61,584 nucleotides of DNA from an uncultured Agathobaculum sp. (GTDB taxonomy: Bacteria; Bacillota; Clostridia; Oscillospirales; Butyricicoccaceae). Of this stretch, positions 50,587-59,707 are shown piece after piece (position 1 is the stretch's first letter; each line of letters begins with the position of its first letter). The stretch covers positions 85,648 to 147,231 of the forward strand of contig NZ_CALWJJ010000005.1 in the NCBI RefSeq assembly GCF_944380985.1, read 5' to 3'. The notes beneath the pieces are model-generated. The model was not told where the DNA came from. It did no database searches and worked only from the letters and a program-made list of their open reading frames with translations. A program made the translations under genes and the position numbers.

Positions 50587-52248
50587 GTGTATCAGGCGCT
50601 ATATCGCAAGTGGCGTCCGCAGACGTTTGCGGATGTGATCGGCCAGCAGCATATTACGGATACGCTGCGCGCGCAGCTTAAGTCCGGCCGTCTGAGCCAC
50701 GCCTATCTGTTCACCGGCACGCGCGGCACAGGCAAGACCACCTGTGCTAAGATTTTGGCGCGCGCGGTCAACTGCGAGCGCCCAGTAAACGGTGACCCGT
50801 GCAACGAGTGCATGGCATGCCGCGGCATTCTGGACGGTTCGGTACTCGACGTGACTGAGATCGACGCGGCCTCGAACAACGGCGTGGACAACATCCGCGA
50901 CCTGCGCGACGAGACGCGCTACACGCCCGCACAGGTCAGAAAGCGTGTGTTCATCATCGACGAGGTGCATATGCTTTCGATCGGCGCGTTCAACGCGCTG
51001 CTTAAAACGCTCGAGGAGCCGCCCGAGCATGTGCTGTTCATTCTGGCGACGACCGAGCTGCACAAAGTGCCGGCGACCATACTGTCACGTTGCCAGCGGT
51101 TTGACTTTCGGCGTATTGGAGCGGAGGACATTGCCCGCCGTCTGCTCGATGTGGCGGCAGGTGAGGATATTGCGCTGACCGAGGGCGCAGCGCGGCTGAT
51201 TGCTCGCCTGGCCGACGGCGCGATGCGAGACGCGCTGTCCATGCTCGATCGCGCGGCGGCTGCCGGCGCGGTGGACGAGCAGACTGTGATCACCGCGCTC
51301 GGCGTGCTTGGCCAGGATGACGGCATGCATTTGGCAGAGTCGTTTAAGGCGGGAGATCTCGCCGCGGCGATCGCTCTGCTGGATGAGGCCTACAACGCAG
51401 GACGCGATCTGGCCGCGGTCTTCGATCAAATGCTCGGCCTGATCCGAGACGCGCTGCTCGTCAAGACGAGCAAGACCGATGTTTCGGCGCTCATTTCGCC
51501 CGCGTACAGTGTCAAGACCCTGCAAAAGCTGTGCGACGGGCTGTCCGCTTCGACGCTCATCGCGTGGAGCCGCGTGATCGGTGGAGTGCTTGAGCGCATG
51601 CGCAGCGCGGCCAACCGCCGGGTCGAGGCCGAGCTGTGCGCTGTGCGGCTGTGCAGCCTGGGCGCGGAGGACTATGATTCGCTCGGTGGGCGCGTTGAGG
51701 CGCTGGAGGAAAAAATCAAAAATGGCGTGCCGGTGCAGGTTGCGCCGCGTGCGGCGGCGCCCGCACGCGGTATGGATGCGCCGCTTTCCCCGAAGGACGA
51801 GGACCCGCCCCCGCCGCCGGACGACAGCGACGCGCCGCCCTGGCCTGGTGAGGCGCAGCGGCAGACCGGCGATGCACCAGCAAAAGCAGCGCCGCCTGGG
51901 GCGGATACCGCCGCCGCGCCGGTCGATTGGCCGCACTGGCCGCGGCTGCTCGAATCGTTGACCGGTAAGATCAACACCGGTGCGCACACCAATCTCAAAC
52001 TGTCCGCGCGGGGCATCATGGAAGACGGCGCGCTGGTCATCCTGTGTGAGGATGGCATCACCGCAATGCTCGCCCGGGCTGAGCCGACTATCAAAGTCAT
52101 CCGAGAGCAGGCGGCGGCGCTCGCGGGAGCGCCGGTCAAGGTCAAGGTGCGTGAGGCGGGCGATGATCCGGTGCATGGAAAAAATACTGCGGTCGACGAG
52201 CTCATCGGCCGCGCGAAAGCGTTTGACATTCAGGTAAAAGAACTATAA
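50587..52248 (+). CDS. dnaX: DNA polymerase III subunit gamma/tau
   Basis: Clamp-loader ATPase, 553 residues. AAA+ domain: MYQALYRKWRPQTFADVIGQ, Walker A FTGTRGTGKTTCAKILARAV near 43-62, zinc site CERPVNGDPCNECMAC near 64-79, Walker B VFIIDEVHMLS near 119-129, and SRC motif LSRCQRFDF near 165. After domain III, residues about 390-450 are a Pro/Ala-rich linker, then a C-terminal tau-like domain. GTG at 50587 gives the family start; GTG at 50578 is too close to AAGGAG. No slippery A/T run for a gamma frameshift is evident. Confidence 0.95.
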   Translation: MYQALYRKWRPQTFADVIGQQHITDTLRAQLKSGRLSHAYLFTGTRGTGKTTCAKILARAVNCERPVNGDPCNECMACRGILDGSVLDVTEIDAASNNGVDNIRDLRDETRYTPAQVRKRVFIIDEVHMLSIGAFNALLKTLEEPPEHVLFILATTELHKVPATILSRCQRFDFRRIGAEDIARRLLDVAAGEDIALTEGAARLIARLADGAMRDALSMLDRAAAAGAVDEQTVITALGVLGQDDGMHLAESFKAGDLAAAIALLDEAYNAGRDLAAVFDQMLGLIRDALLVKTSKTDVSALISPAYSVKTLQKLCDGLSASTLIAWSRVIGGVLERMRSAANRRVEAELCAVRLCSLGAEDYDSLGGRVEALEEKIKNGVPVQVAPRAAAPARGMDAPLSPKDEDPPPPPDDSDAPPWPGEAQRQTGDAPAKAAPPGADTAAAPVDWPHWPRLLESLTGKINTGAHTNLKLSARGIMEDGALVILCEDGITAMLARAEPTIKVIREQAAALAGAPVKVKVREAGDDPVHGKNTAVDELIGRAKAFDIQVKEL

Positions 52249-52263
52249 GGAGGACATAGCCAT

Positions 52264-52617
52264 ATGGCAAAGGGAAAGGGCTTTGGCGGCGGCTTCGGCG
52301 GCATGAACATGCAGGCGATGATGAAGCAGGCGCAGAAAATGCAGGAGAATATGCTTAAAGCGCAGGAGGAGATCGCCCAGATGGAGACCACGGGCACTGC
52401 GGGCGGCGGCATGGTGACGGCGACTGTCATCGGCACCTCGGTAATCAAATCCATCGAGATTAAGCCCGACGTGGTCGACCCAGATGACATTGATATGCTG
52501 CAGGATCTGGTTGTCGCGGCGGTCAACGAGGCGCTCAAAGCTGCGGTGGATAAGTCACAGAGCCAGATGTCGGCCATCACGGGCGGCATGGACGGACTGG
52601 GCGGCGGCCTGTTCTGA
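52264..52617 (+). CDS. YbaB/EbfC nucleoid-associated protein
   Basis: A 117-residue DNA-binding homodimer, Gly/Met-rich N-terminus, [20 protein letters not shown] near 19-38, then [20 protein letters not shown] near 51-70 and [20 protein letters not shown] near 80-99. Normally in dnaX-ybaB-recR order, as here. Start with AAGGAGGACATAGCCAT upstream; the stop TGA overlaps the recR ATG. Confidence 0.95.
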   Translation: MAKGKGFGGGFGGMNMQAMMKQAQKMQENMLKAQEEIAQMETTGTAGGGMVTATVIGTSVIKSIEIKPDVVDPDDIDMLQDLVVAAVNEALKAAVDKSQSQMSAITGGMDGLGGGLF

Positions 52618-53216
52618 TGGACTTTTTCGCACCGCCGGTCGAGCGGCTGATCGAGGAATTTGCTAAGCTGCCCGGTATCGGACAGAAGACTGCGCAGCGG
52701 CTGGCGTTCTATGTGCTCGACCTGCCAAAGGAGGACGCCGAACGCTTTGCCGATGCAATACGCGAAGCCAAGGCGCGCACTTTCACCTGCAAGCGCTGCC
52801 AGAACCTGACCGACAGTGAGACCTGCCCGATCTGCGCGGATAAGGCGCGTGACCAGCAGACCATTTGCGTGGTCGCCGAGCCACGTGACGTCATTGCGTT
52901 TGAGCGCACCAAGGAATATAAGGGCCTTTATCATGTGCTGCACGGTACGCTATCGCCCATGGGGCATGTCGGTCCGGACGATATTCGCATCCGTGAGTTG
53001 GTGCAGCGCGTGGCTGACGAGGACACAAAGGAGGTTATCCTGGCCACCAACCCCGACACCGAGGGCGAAGCGACGGCAATGTATATTTCGCGGTTGTTGC
53101 AGCCGTTTGGCATCAAGATCACCCGCCTGGCGTATGGCATTCCGGTCGGCGGGCATTTGGAATTTGTCGATGAAGTGACGCTCACCCGCGCGCTCGAGGG
53201 GCGGCAGGAGCTGTGA
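52617..53216 (+). CDS. recR: Recombination mediator RecR
   Basis: RecF-pathway protein that loads RecA at gaps. The 199-residue protein has the helix-hairpin-helix KLPGIGQKTAQRLAFYVLDL near 17-36, zinc finger CKRCQNLTDSETCPIC near 58-73, and Toprim IRELVQRVADEDTKEVILAT near 125-144 and NPDTEGEATAMYISRLL. Overlaps ybaB by one base. Confidence 0.97.
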   Translation: MDFFAPPVERLIEEFAKLPGIGQKTAQRLAFYVLDLPKEDAERFADAIREAKARTFTCKRCQNLTDSETCPICADKARDQQTICVVAEPRDVIAFERTKEYKGLYHVLHGTLSPMGHVGPDDIRIRELVQRVADEDTKEVILATNPDTEGEATAMYISRLLQPFGIKITRLAYGIPVGGHLEFVDEVTLTRALEGRQEL

Positions 53217-53262
53217 TTTCCGGCGCGCGGTCTGCATCGCGCGCACTGCGCGGAAAAAACAG

Positions 53263-53290
53263 GAACGGCCGGACTGTCGTCCGGCCGTTC
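53263..53290 (-). terminator. Inverted repeat after recR, T tract on the minus strand only
   Basis: GAACGGCCGGA (53263-53273) and TCCGGCCGTTC (53280-53290) pair perfectly. The run CGGAAAAAACAG precedes the left arm, so on the minus strand the hairpin is followed by TTTTTT; on the plus strand it is followed by CCGCAATAAAA. Confidence 0.6.
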
Positions 53291-53377
53291 CCGCAATAAA
53301 AGGTAGGATAGAGAGTAGAAAGCAAGAACATGTGGGGGGATCTTACGCTTTCCACAGCTATAATGATAAAATGGTAT

Positions 53378-53399
53378 TGTGTACATTTTGTGTACATTT
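53378..53399 (+). promoter_or_regulatory. Two tandem 11-bp repeats upstream of prfC
   Basis: TGTGTACATTT occurs twice head to tail (53378-53388, 53389-53399), one helical turn apart, each with a TGTACA core. They lie just downstream of a TATAAT at 53359-53364 that may be the prfC -10 (no clear -35). Confidence 0.6.
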
Positions 53400-53442
53400 C
53401 GCAAAAAATTGAGTTTTCATCGGATCGGGAGGAATAGGGCCA

Positions 53443-55038
53443 GTGGCAGACCTGAAAAAAGAAATCGAAAACCGGCGCACATTTGCGATCATTTCACATC
53501 CGGATGCGGGCAAGACGACCATAACGGAAAAGTTCCTGCTCTATGGCGGCGCCATTCAGGAGGCGGGCATGGTCAAGGGCAAGAAAAACAGCCGCCATGC
53601 GGTTTCAGATTGGATGGAGATCGAAAAACAGCGCGGCATTTCGGTCACGTCCTCGGTTTTGCAGTTCCGGTATGAGGGCAAGTGCGTCAACATCCTTGAC
53701 ACACCAGGCCACCAGGATTTCTCCGAGGATACCTACCGCACGCTGATGGCGGCGGACGCGGCGGTTATGGTTATCGACGCGTCCAAGGGCGTTGAGGCGC
53801 AGACGCGCAAGCTGTTTAAGGTGTGCGCGATGCGCGGCGTGCCGATCTTCACCTTTATCAACAAGATGGACCGCGAGGCGCGCGACCCGTATGAGCTGCT
53901 CGAGGAGATCGAAAACGAGCTTGGCATTGGCACATTTGCGGTCAACTGGCCGATTGGCTCGGGCAAGCGGTTTAAGGGCGTATACGACCGTATGGACGAC
54001 GAGGTCATCGCCTTTGAAGGCGCGGATTTTCGCCATGAGGTCAAGGCGCAGCGCCTGTCGATCGACGATCCCATCCTCGAGGGTCTGCTGCCCGCGGATC
54101 AGTACCAGACGCTGATCGACGACGTTGAGCTGCTTTCGGGCGCAGGCGATGCGTTTGACCTGGCAGCCGTGCACGAAGGGAGACTGTCGCCGGTGTTTTT
54201 TGGCTCGGCGTTGACCAATTTTGGTGTCGAACCGTTTCTGAAGAAGTTTTTGCAGATGACCCCGCCGCCGACTGCCCGCACAGCGGATATTGGCGTGATC
54301 GACCCGTTTGAGGAGCACTTTTCGGCATTCGTGTTCAAGATTCAGGCGAACATGAACAAGGCCCACCGCGACCGTATTGCGTTCATGCGCATTTGCTCAG
54401 GCAAGTTTGTGCGTGGGCAGGAGGTGCTGCACATGCAGTCGGGCAAAAAGATGACGCTTGCCGCGCCGCAGCAACTGATGGCGCAGGACCGTGCGATCGT
54501 GGACGAGGCCTACGCGGGCGACATCATCGGCATTTTCGACCCGGGCGTGTTCTCGATCGGCGATACGGTGTGCGACCCTGCGCGCAAATGCGTGTTCTCG
54601 GGCATACCGACCTTCGCGCCCGAGCTGTTTGCCACTGTGCGGCAGAAAGACACCTTAAAACGCAAGCAGTTTGTCAAGGGCGTTGAGCAGATTGCGCAGG
54701 AGGGCGCCATCCAGATCTTCCGCGAGCCGGGCGCGGGCATGGAGTCGGTCATTGTCGGCGTGGTGGGCGTTTTGCAGTTCGAGGTGCTTGAATATCGCCT
54801 GAAAAACGAGTATAACGTTGAGATCATCCGCGAAGGCCTGCCATATGAACATATCCGCTGGGTAGAAAACGACGAGGAGGGCTTTGACATCAAAACGCTC
54901 CAGCTGACGAGCGATACCAAGATTGTTGAGGATCTCAAGGGCAACAGCCTGCTGCTGTTTTCTTCGCTGTGGAATATCACCTACGCGCTCGACCACAACG
55001 AGGGGCTGCGGCTGGCGGAGTTTTCGGAAAACGCCTGA
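53443..55038 (+). CDS. prfC: Peptide chain release factor 3
   Basis: GTPase that recycles RF1/RF2. The 531-residue protein has the P-loop ISHPDAGKTTITEKFLLYGG near 17-36, switch region RGISVTSSVLQF near 65-76, DTPGHQDFSEDTYR near 86-99, and NKMDREARDPYELL near 140-153, all diagnostic of RF3 against EF-G. GTG at 53443 follows GGGAGGAATAGGGCCA. It stands alone behind the repeats at 53378. Confidence 0.97.
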   Translation: MADLKKEIENRRTFAIISHPDAGKTTITEKFLLYGGAIQEAGMVKGKKNSRHAVSDWMEIEKQRGISVTSSVLQFRYEGKCVNILDTPGHQDFSEDTYRTLMAADAAVMVIDASKGVEAQTRKLFKVCAMRGVPIFTFINKMDREARDPYELLEEIENELGIGTFAVNWPIGSGKRFKGVYDRMDDEVIAFEGADFRHEVKAQRLSIDDPILEGLLPADQYQTLIDDVELLSGAGDAFDLAAVHEGRLSPVFFGSALTNFGVEPFLKKFLQMTPPPTARTADIGVIDPFEEHFSAFVFKIQANMNKAHRDRIAFMRICSGKFVRGQEVLHMQSGKKMTLAAPQQLMAQDRAIVDEAYAGDIIGIFDPGVFSIGDTVCDPARKCVFSGIPTFAPELFATVRQKDTLKRKQFVKGVEQIAQEGAIQIFREPGAGMESVIVGVVGVLQFEVLEYRLKNEYNVEIIREGLPYEHIRWVENDEEGFDIKTLQLTSDTKIVEDLKGNSLLLFSSLWNITYALDHNEGLRLAEFSENA

Positions 55039-55135
55039 CGGGTCGTACTCGGTGAGGACAAAGCAAAGCCGGGTTATTTACAGCTATAGCGGCGCGTTTG
55101 TAATTCTCTATGCCAAAACATCTCAGGCGAAAAAT

Positions 55136-55164
55136 AAAAGAGCGGCCAACTGGCCGCTCTTTTG
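55136..55164. terminator. Bidirectional terminator between prfC and the RNR gene
   Basis: AAAAGAGCGGCC (55136-55147) pairs with GGCCGCTCTTTT (55152-55163). A/T runs on both sides serve both strands. Confidence 0.93.
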
Positions 55165-55196
55165 TTTCATTTTCATTAGAGAGATACAGCGCCGCT

Positions 55197-57539
55197 TTAT
55201 CGCACTGGGCACACACCGCCCGCACACTCGGATTCACCGATGTCCAGCTCGGTTTCCTCCTGCTCGTAACGCGATAGCAACGAGGGGTTAAATGGCTTCA
55301 TCGCCGCCAGGCGGCGCTCGTACTCCGCCTGGTCGATGGCCTCATAGGGCATCAGCTCGTAGAAACTATCGTCATAGCTGAGGAAGGACAGGGCGACGAC
55401 GTCGTCCCAATTATCCCACACCCACTGCTCGACCGCATCCCACTCGTTCTCACGCACATGCACGGTGATCGAGCAGTTATGGTCGACATAGTGCTGCATG
55501 AACATCTTATAGGTTTCAAGCTGCTCAATGGCTGATACGTCAGCTTTGACGCGGCCCTCGGGCGCCTTGACGGGGAACTCTACCACCTTGGTGGTCGGAT
55601 CATCAGGATCCTGGCCGACCTCAGGCAGCACGGGATAGCCCAGCTCCTCGCACACCTTGCACAGCGGATCGGCCGCCGTGATGCGCACACGGCGGATGTA
55701 GTAAGGCGCGTGCGAGTAGTGTACGCCGCTCGATACCGTGGGCAGCAGCGAGAGCGTGCCCTCGGGCTTGAGCGTGGTCACCAGCAAGGGCTGCTTGCCA
55801 CCCAGACGCGCTGCGATTGCGTGCGCCGCATCGTGCGCGATCTGACGCAGCTCATCGAGCAGCGCAGCCTGTGCCTCGCGGTCCATACCGACGGCGTTGA
55901 CCATGTCCTGCCAGCCGGTCATCGAGCAGCCGAGCAGACGATCGCGCTGCTGCACGGCATTCCAGTGATGCAGCTCAAGCTCGCGGCAGGTCATGCGGTA
56001 GCCCGCGCGCACGGAAAGACGCTGTGCTTCGATCAGCGCAGGCTTGTCCAGCTTACCATCCTTGACAAAGGCCATAACGTTGACCGTCGTCAGATTGCAT
56101 AGGCCGTTGCTGTCGAGCAGGATCTCGCCGCAGGGGTTGCAGCCGTTGAAGTTCGGACGGCGCTTGGCGCCGGCCTCCTCGTTGATCCAGCCCGGCTCGC
56201 CCGAGTAGCGCATCTGCTGCAAATGCCAGTGCAGCTTTTTGCGCGTGGGCTTGCGCCGGTAGTAGATCGAGTTGTTGCTCATCTGACGGTGGGCGATTGA
56301 TTTGTCGATTTCCCAGTGGCCGCGTACCTGACGGTACAGGTCGCTCTTGGCCTGGATGCACGCCTGGTCGTCCGCGTCGATCAGACCGATCTCCGAGGTG
56401 CGGCGCACACCGCCCGAAACGACGTTTTCGCCGATGATGTTAGCGATGTCTAGCAGGTCGATCGGCCGAAGCGCAACCCAAACCGCACCGTCGCGCTTGC
56501 CCGCTGCAACGATCACCTTGTGGATCTTGTCGAGCATGGACATCATCGAGCCAAAGCCGCTGGCCGTGCCGCCAAAGGTGCGCAGCTTTTCGCCCTTGGG
56601 CCGGATCGAGTCGTATACAACGATCAGGCGGTGAATTTTGCGGTATTCGCGGTTGGACAGCAGGTCGAAATAATGTGTCAGCGCCTGCGCCCAGCCTTCT
56701 TTGGAATCGCCCACGGTAAGGGTCGCGGTGTCGTGCGCGAAGGTCAGGTCGGTGTATTCCAGGCGCGCATAGGTCGGCACCGGATCGTAGGACTTGTGCA
56801 GGATCTCAAGATCGGTGCGCACGGGCGGCAGCTTGTCCGCATCCGATTGCAGCACGCGCACGCCTACACCGCTGCCTACCATCAGCAGATAGAACAGATC
56901 GTGATAAGCGGTAAAGTTATCAATTACAGTAAAAGCGCAGTTGTAGTTGGCCATGGGGTACATCTCTGCGACCGGCGTACCGCCGACCCACAGTGTGCGC
57001 CCCGAAAGGAACTGCCGCATGTGGTAGATATTATCAAACAGCTTTTCGGCTTCCTCGCGCGGGGTGGGTGCGAGCGAGCAGTTGTATTCGACCGCGCGGC
57101 GCACGGTCTCCCACCAGAACTCGCGGCGGCCCATACGGGGCAGAAAGCGCGCATAGGTTCGCGTGTAGACGAAAGCGCCCAGCTGGCCCATGGGGTTGGG
57201 CGCATGCTTATAAGGGCTCAAGAACTCGCGCGAGAGCAGACCTTCGGTTTCTTCGCCGCGCGCGCGCTCCTTTTGCTTTTCCATGCGGTAACGGATATAG
57301 GCCTTTGCTGTATGGTAGAGCTGCTGCTCGAGCAGGGTCTCCTCAACCGTGTCTTGAATGTTCTCGATGTAAACCGTTTCCTCCCCGCGTGCCTCGAGCT
57401 TGGAGACGACCCCCTCGGTGACACGAACGATCGCCTCTTCATCATGTTCGCCTGCGGCGGCGGCGGCCAGCGTTACCGCCCGCTGGATAAAGCCGGCATC
57501 AAAAGGCACGATCGTGCCACTGCGCTTCTTGACGTTCAT
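55197..57539 (-). CDS. nrdJ: Adenosylcobalamin-dependent ribonucleoside-triphosphate reductase (class II)
   Basis: Makes deoxynucleotides without oxygen, using adenosylcobalamin. The 780-residue protein has an N-terminal ATP-cone (KRSGTIVPFDAGFIQRAVTL and IENIQDTVEETLLEQQLYHT), substrate-site cysteine in MYPMANYNCAFTVI near 200, the radical Cys and Glu in FNGCNPCGEILLD near 453-465, and SMMSMLDKIHKVIVAA near 330. It ends with CAGGVCPVR, the redox cysteine pair. Length and the RTPR-like C-terminus support class II rather than class III (no Gly-radical motif). Repressor boxes for NrdR overlap its promoter. No nrdR is in view. Confidence 0.92.
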   Translation of the reverse strand: MNVKKRSGTIVPFDAGFIQRAVTLAAAAAGEHDEEAIVRVTEGVVSKLEARGEETVYIENIQDTVEETLLEQQLYHTAKAYIRYRMEKQKERARGEETEGLLSREFLSPYKHAPNPMGQLGAFVYTRTYARFLPRMGRREFWWETVRRAVEYNCSLAPTPREEAEKLFDNIYHMRQFLSGRTLWVGGTPVAEMYPMANYNCAFTVIDNFTAYHDLFYLLMVGSGVGVRVLQSDADKLPPVRTDLEILHKSYDPVPTYARLEYTDLTFAHDTATLTVGDSKEGWAQALTHYFDLLSNREYRKIHRLIVVYDSIRPKGEKLRTFGGTASGFGSMMSMLDKIHKVIVAAGKRDGAVWVALRPIDLLDIANIIGENVVSGGVRRTSEIGLIDADDQACIQAKSDLYRQVRGHWEIDKSIAHRQMSNNSIYYRRKPTRKKLHWHLQQMRYSGEPGWINEEAGAKRRPNFNGCNPCGEILLDSNGLCNLTTVNVMAFVKDGKLDKPALIEAQRLSVRAGYRMTCRELELHHWNAVQQRDRLLGCSMTGWQDMVNAVGMDREAQAALLDELRQIAHDAAHAIAARLGGKQPLLVTTLKPEGTLSLLPTVSSGVHYSHAPYYIRRVRITAADPLCKVCEELGYPVLPEVGQDPDDPTTKVVEFPVKAPEGRVKADVSAIEQLETYKMFMQHYVDHNCSITVHVRENEWDAVEQWVWDNWDDVVALSFLSYDDSFYELMPYEAIDQAEYERRLAAMKPFNPSLLSRYEQEETELDIGESECAGGVCPVR

Positions 57540-57552
57540 AAATAACCTCCGA

Positions 57553-57600
57553 ACAGTATATCATGTAGATAAAACATAAACCATGCGCTATATATAGTAT
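57553..57600 (-). promoter_or_regulatory. Two NrdR boxes
   Basis: Box A at 57585-57600, GCGCTATATATAGTAT, matches the NrdR consensus ACACTATATATAGTGT over the CTATATATAGT core; box B at 57553-57568, ACAGTATATCATGTAG, is a weaker match. Start-to-start spacing is 32 bp, the three-turn spacing typical of NrdR box pairs. Confidence 0.82.
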
Positions 57601-57622
57601 ATGATAAAAAGCGTTCTGTCAA
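57594..57622 (-). promoter_or_regulatory. Promoter of the RNR gene
   Basis: Minus strand TTGACA (57617-57622), 17 bases, TACTAT (57594-57599); the -10 lies inside NrdR box A. Confidence 0.85.
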
Positions 57623-57679
57623 TCCCTGTCCGCCTGTGCCATGAAAAAAATAATTCGGTCATTTTGTGCGGTCTGCCCG

Positions 57680-57700
57680 AAAATGCGGCCGGCGGGCCGC
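57680..57700 (-). terminator. Weak terminator of dinB-yolD
   Basis: On the minus strand GCGGCC-CGCC-GGCCGC is followed by ATTTTC. Short T tract, so moderate efficiency at most. Confidence 0.5.
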
Positions 57701-57714
57701 GCTGGATAGGCAGG

Positions 57715-58158
57715 CTATTCCCAATCTGAGAACAGCGCGCCCTCGACGCAGCGCAGATTTTCAATAGGGATGCGGGTGCGGTCTGCCAGCAGCAGCCCGG
57801 TCTGCGTGTCGATCTGTACTACCTGTCCGCAGGCCGTATGGTAGGCGCCGCCCGGTTTGTGTGCATCGGGCAGGAAATAGGTCAGCGAGACGGTGGGCCG
57901 TTCGGCCAGATGGCGGCGCAGCAGCTGGAGACGGCGGTCGAGCACGGCCTGCTCGTGCTCGTCGAGAGCGGCGGACGGGTCGGTCGTCCGCGCAGTCTCG
58001 CGGATTGCCTCGTCGTGCCCGGTGAGCGCGGCAAAGGGCGCGAACTGCGCCGCGCGGGCACAGCGGGGCATACGCGCCCGTCCGGCTGCCGGTTCGGGAT
58101 GGGGCAGCGCGAGCAGGTCGTCATAACGGGCTGTACCCGGTTTGTCGTGTGGCCTCAT
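57715..58158 (-). CDS. YolD-like protein, companion of the Y-family polymerase
   Basis: A 147-residue protein: DDLLALPHPEPAAGRARMPR near 13-32, RAAQFAPFAALTGHDEAIRE near 35-54 and a C-terminal beta domain PTVSLTYFLPDAHKPGGAYH then TGLLLADRTRIPIENLRCVE. This is the YolD-like companion commonly encoded after UmuC/DinB polymerases in Clostridia. Its ATG overlaps the polymerase stop (ATGA). Function is unknown beyond the SOS context. Confidence 0.85.
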   Translation of the reverse strand: MRPHDKPGTARYDDLLALPHPEPAAGRARMPRCARAAQFAPFAALTGHDEAIRETARTTDPSAALDEHEQAVLDRRLQLLRRHLAERPTVSLTYFLPDAHKPGGAYHTACGQVVQIDTQTGLLLADRTRIPIENLRCVEGALFSDWE

Positions 58159-59666
58159 GCGCGGTGCCCGCCGATCTGCGCGTTGCGGCTGAGGGCGGTC
58201 GCGCCCTCCAACAGATCCATGCCGCAAAACAGCGCGTTTTTGCCGTATTTGTGCCGGATGGACAGCATGGCCTGCTGCATGTGCCGCTCGCGCAGGCGCG
58301 CTGCCTGCTCGCGTTGGCGGGCGGCATAGTCGGTGAACAGGTCAAGCTGCTCATACTGCTCGGCTGCGGCGGCCGTGCGCTCATCTACCACATGACCGGC
58401 CGCGATCGTCAGCCGGCGTACGAGAAGGCGGGGGTCAGCCAGATGGTCGAACAGGTCGAGCAGTGCGTCTGTGATCTGCTGCGCGGAGGCGGTGGGGCGG
58501 CCGAGGCTTGCCGTGCCGTGGGCGTGCTGGGGCGCCTGGCGGCCGTAAAAGTCGGTTGTGACCGGGCCGGTGTACTGCGCGCGGCGGACGGGGTCGGTCA
58601 GGTTTGTGATGTCGTAGCCGACGGTCAGCGTCACCCGGTCGGCTGCCAAATGCTTGGCAAGCAGATCGAGCGCGAGCTGCACGGCCATCTCACGCAGCAC
58701 CAGCCGTGCCCGGTCGAAAGGGTAGGGCGCGTGCAGCACCTGCCCCGCGCCCAGGCTGCGGGCAGCCGGGCGATAGGCTTTGATGTCGGCCATCGTGCAC
58801 GGCTCCCAGCCCCAGGCATGGTCAATGAGCAGCTCGGCGTTCACGCCGAACAGCCGGTAGAGCAGATTCTGGTTGTGGTAGTCGCCCGGCCCGCCGAGCG
58901 AGCAGCGTGCAATATCACCCATGGTGAGCAGCCCGTGCGCCGCGAGCTTTTGGGCGTAGCCGCGCCCGACGCGCCAGAAGTCGGTCAGCGGCTGGTGCGC
59001 CCACAGCAGACGGCGGTAGGTCTGTTCGCTCAGCGTTGCAATGCGCACGCCGTTTCGGTCAGGCTGGACATGCTTGGCTACAATGTCCATCGCCACCTTG
59101 CATAGATAGAGGTTGCTGCCGATGCCGGCAGTTGCCGTGATACCGGTCGCACGCAGAACATCCTGCACGATGCGCTGCGCGAGCGCCCGAGCGGACAGGC
59201 CATAAGTTGCAAGATAAGGAGTGACATCCATGAACACCTCGTCGATCGAGTAGACGTGGATGTCCTCAGGCGCGACATATTGCAGATAGATCTCATAGAT
59301 GCGCGTGCTGTATTCGATATAATGCGCCATGCGCGGCACGGCGGTAATATAGGAGAGCGCGAGCGCGGGATTGGTAGAAAGTGCGGCGGCATCGCACGAC
59401 TGCCCCGCAAGCCGGCGGCCGGGCGCGCGCCTGCAGCGCGCCGCATTGACCCGGCGCACCTGCTGCACAACCTCGAACAGACGCGCGCGGCTGGGAATGC
59501 CGTAGGCCTTGAGCGCGGGAGACACGGCAAGGCAGATGGTCTTTTCCGTGCGGCTTTCGTCCGCCACGACCAGGTGAGTCGTCAGCGGGTCAAGGCCGCG
59601 CTCGATGCACTCGACAGAGGCGTAAAAGGACTTCAGATCAATAGCAAGATAGGTGCGGTTGGGCAC
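58155..59666 (-). CDS. dinB: Y-family DNA polymerase (DinB/UmuC type)
   Basis: Error-prone translesion polymerase of 503 residues. Palm: YLAIDLKSFYASVECIERGL near 6-25 (first catalytic Asp), YSIDEVFMDVTPYL near 137-150 (catalytic Asp-Glu); fingers and thumb include ATAGIGSNLYLCKVAMDIVA near 175-194 and PLTDFWRVGRGYAQKLAAHG near 222-241. The C-terminal part lacks a beta-clamp motif I can recognise but QLDLF appears near 455. GTG at 59666 follows AAAGGAGGCGTACGCT. A LexA box sits at the promoter. Confidence 0.92.
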   Translation of the reverse strand: MPNRTYLAIDLKSFYASVECIERGLDPLTTHLVVADESRTEKTICLAVSPALKAYGIPSRARLFEVVQQVRRVNAARCRRAPGRRLAGQSCDAAALSTNPALALSYITAVPRMAHYIEYSTRIYEIYLQYVAPEDIHVYSIDEVFMDVTPYLATYGLSARALAQRIVQDVLRATGITATAGIGSNLYLCKVAMDIVAKHVQPDRNGVRIATLSEQTYRRLLWAHQPLTDFWRVGRGYAQKLAAHGLLTMGDIARCSLGGPGDYHNQNLLYRLFGVNAELLIDHAWGWEPCTMADIKAYRPAARSLGAGQVLHAPYPFDRARLVLREMAVQLALDLLAKHLAADRVTLTVGYDITNLTDPVRRAQYTGPVTTDFYGRQAPQHAHGTASLGRPTASAQQITDALLDLFDHLADPRLLVRRLTIAAGHVVDERTAAAAEQYEQLDLFTDYAARQREQAARLRERHMQQAMLSIRHKYGKNALFCGMDLLEGATALSRNAQIGGHRA

Positions 59667-59693
59667 AGCGTACGCCTCCTTTGGCAGAGAATA

Positions 59694-59707
59694 CGAACAA
59701 GTGTTCG
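59694..59707. promoter_or_regulatory. LexA (DinR) box of dinB
   Basis: CGAACAAGTGTTCG matches the Firmicutes LexA consensus CGAAC-N4-GTTCG exactly. It lies just downstream of the minus-strand -10 (TATAAT, 59713-59718; -35 TTGCTT, 59735-59740, 16-base spacer). Confidence 0.93.
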
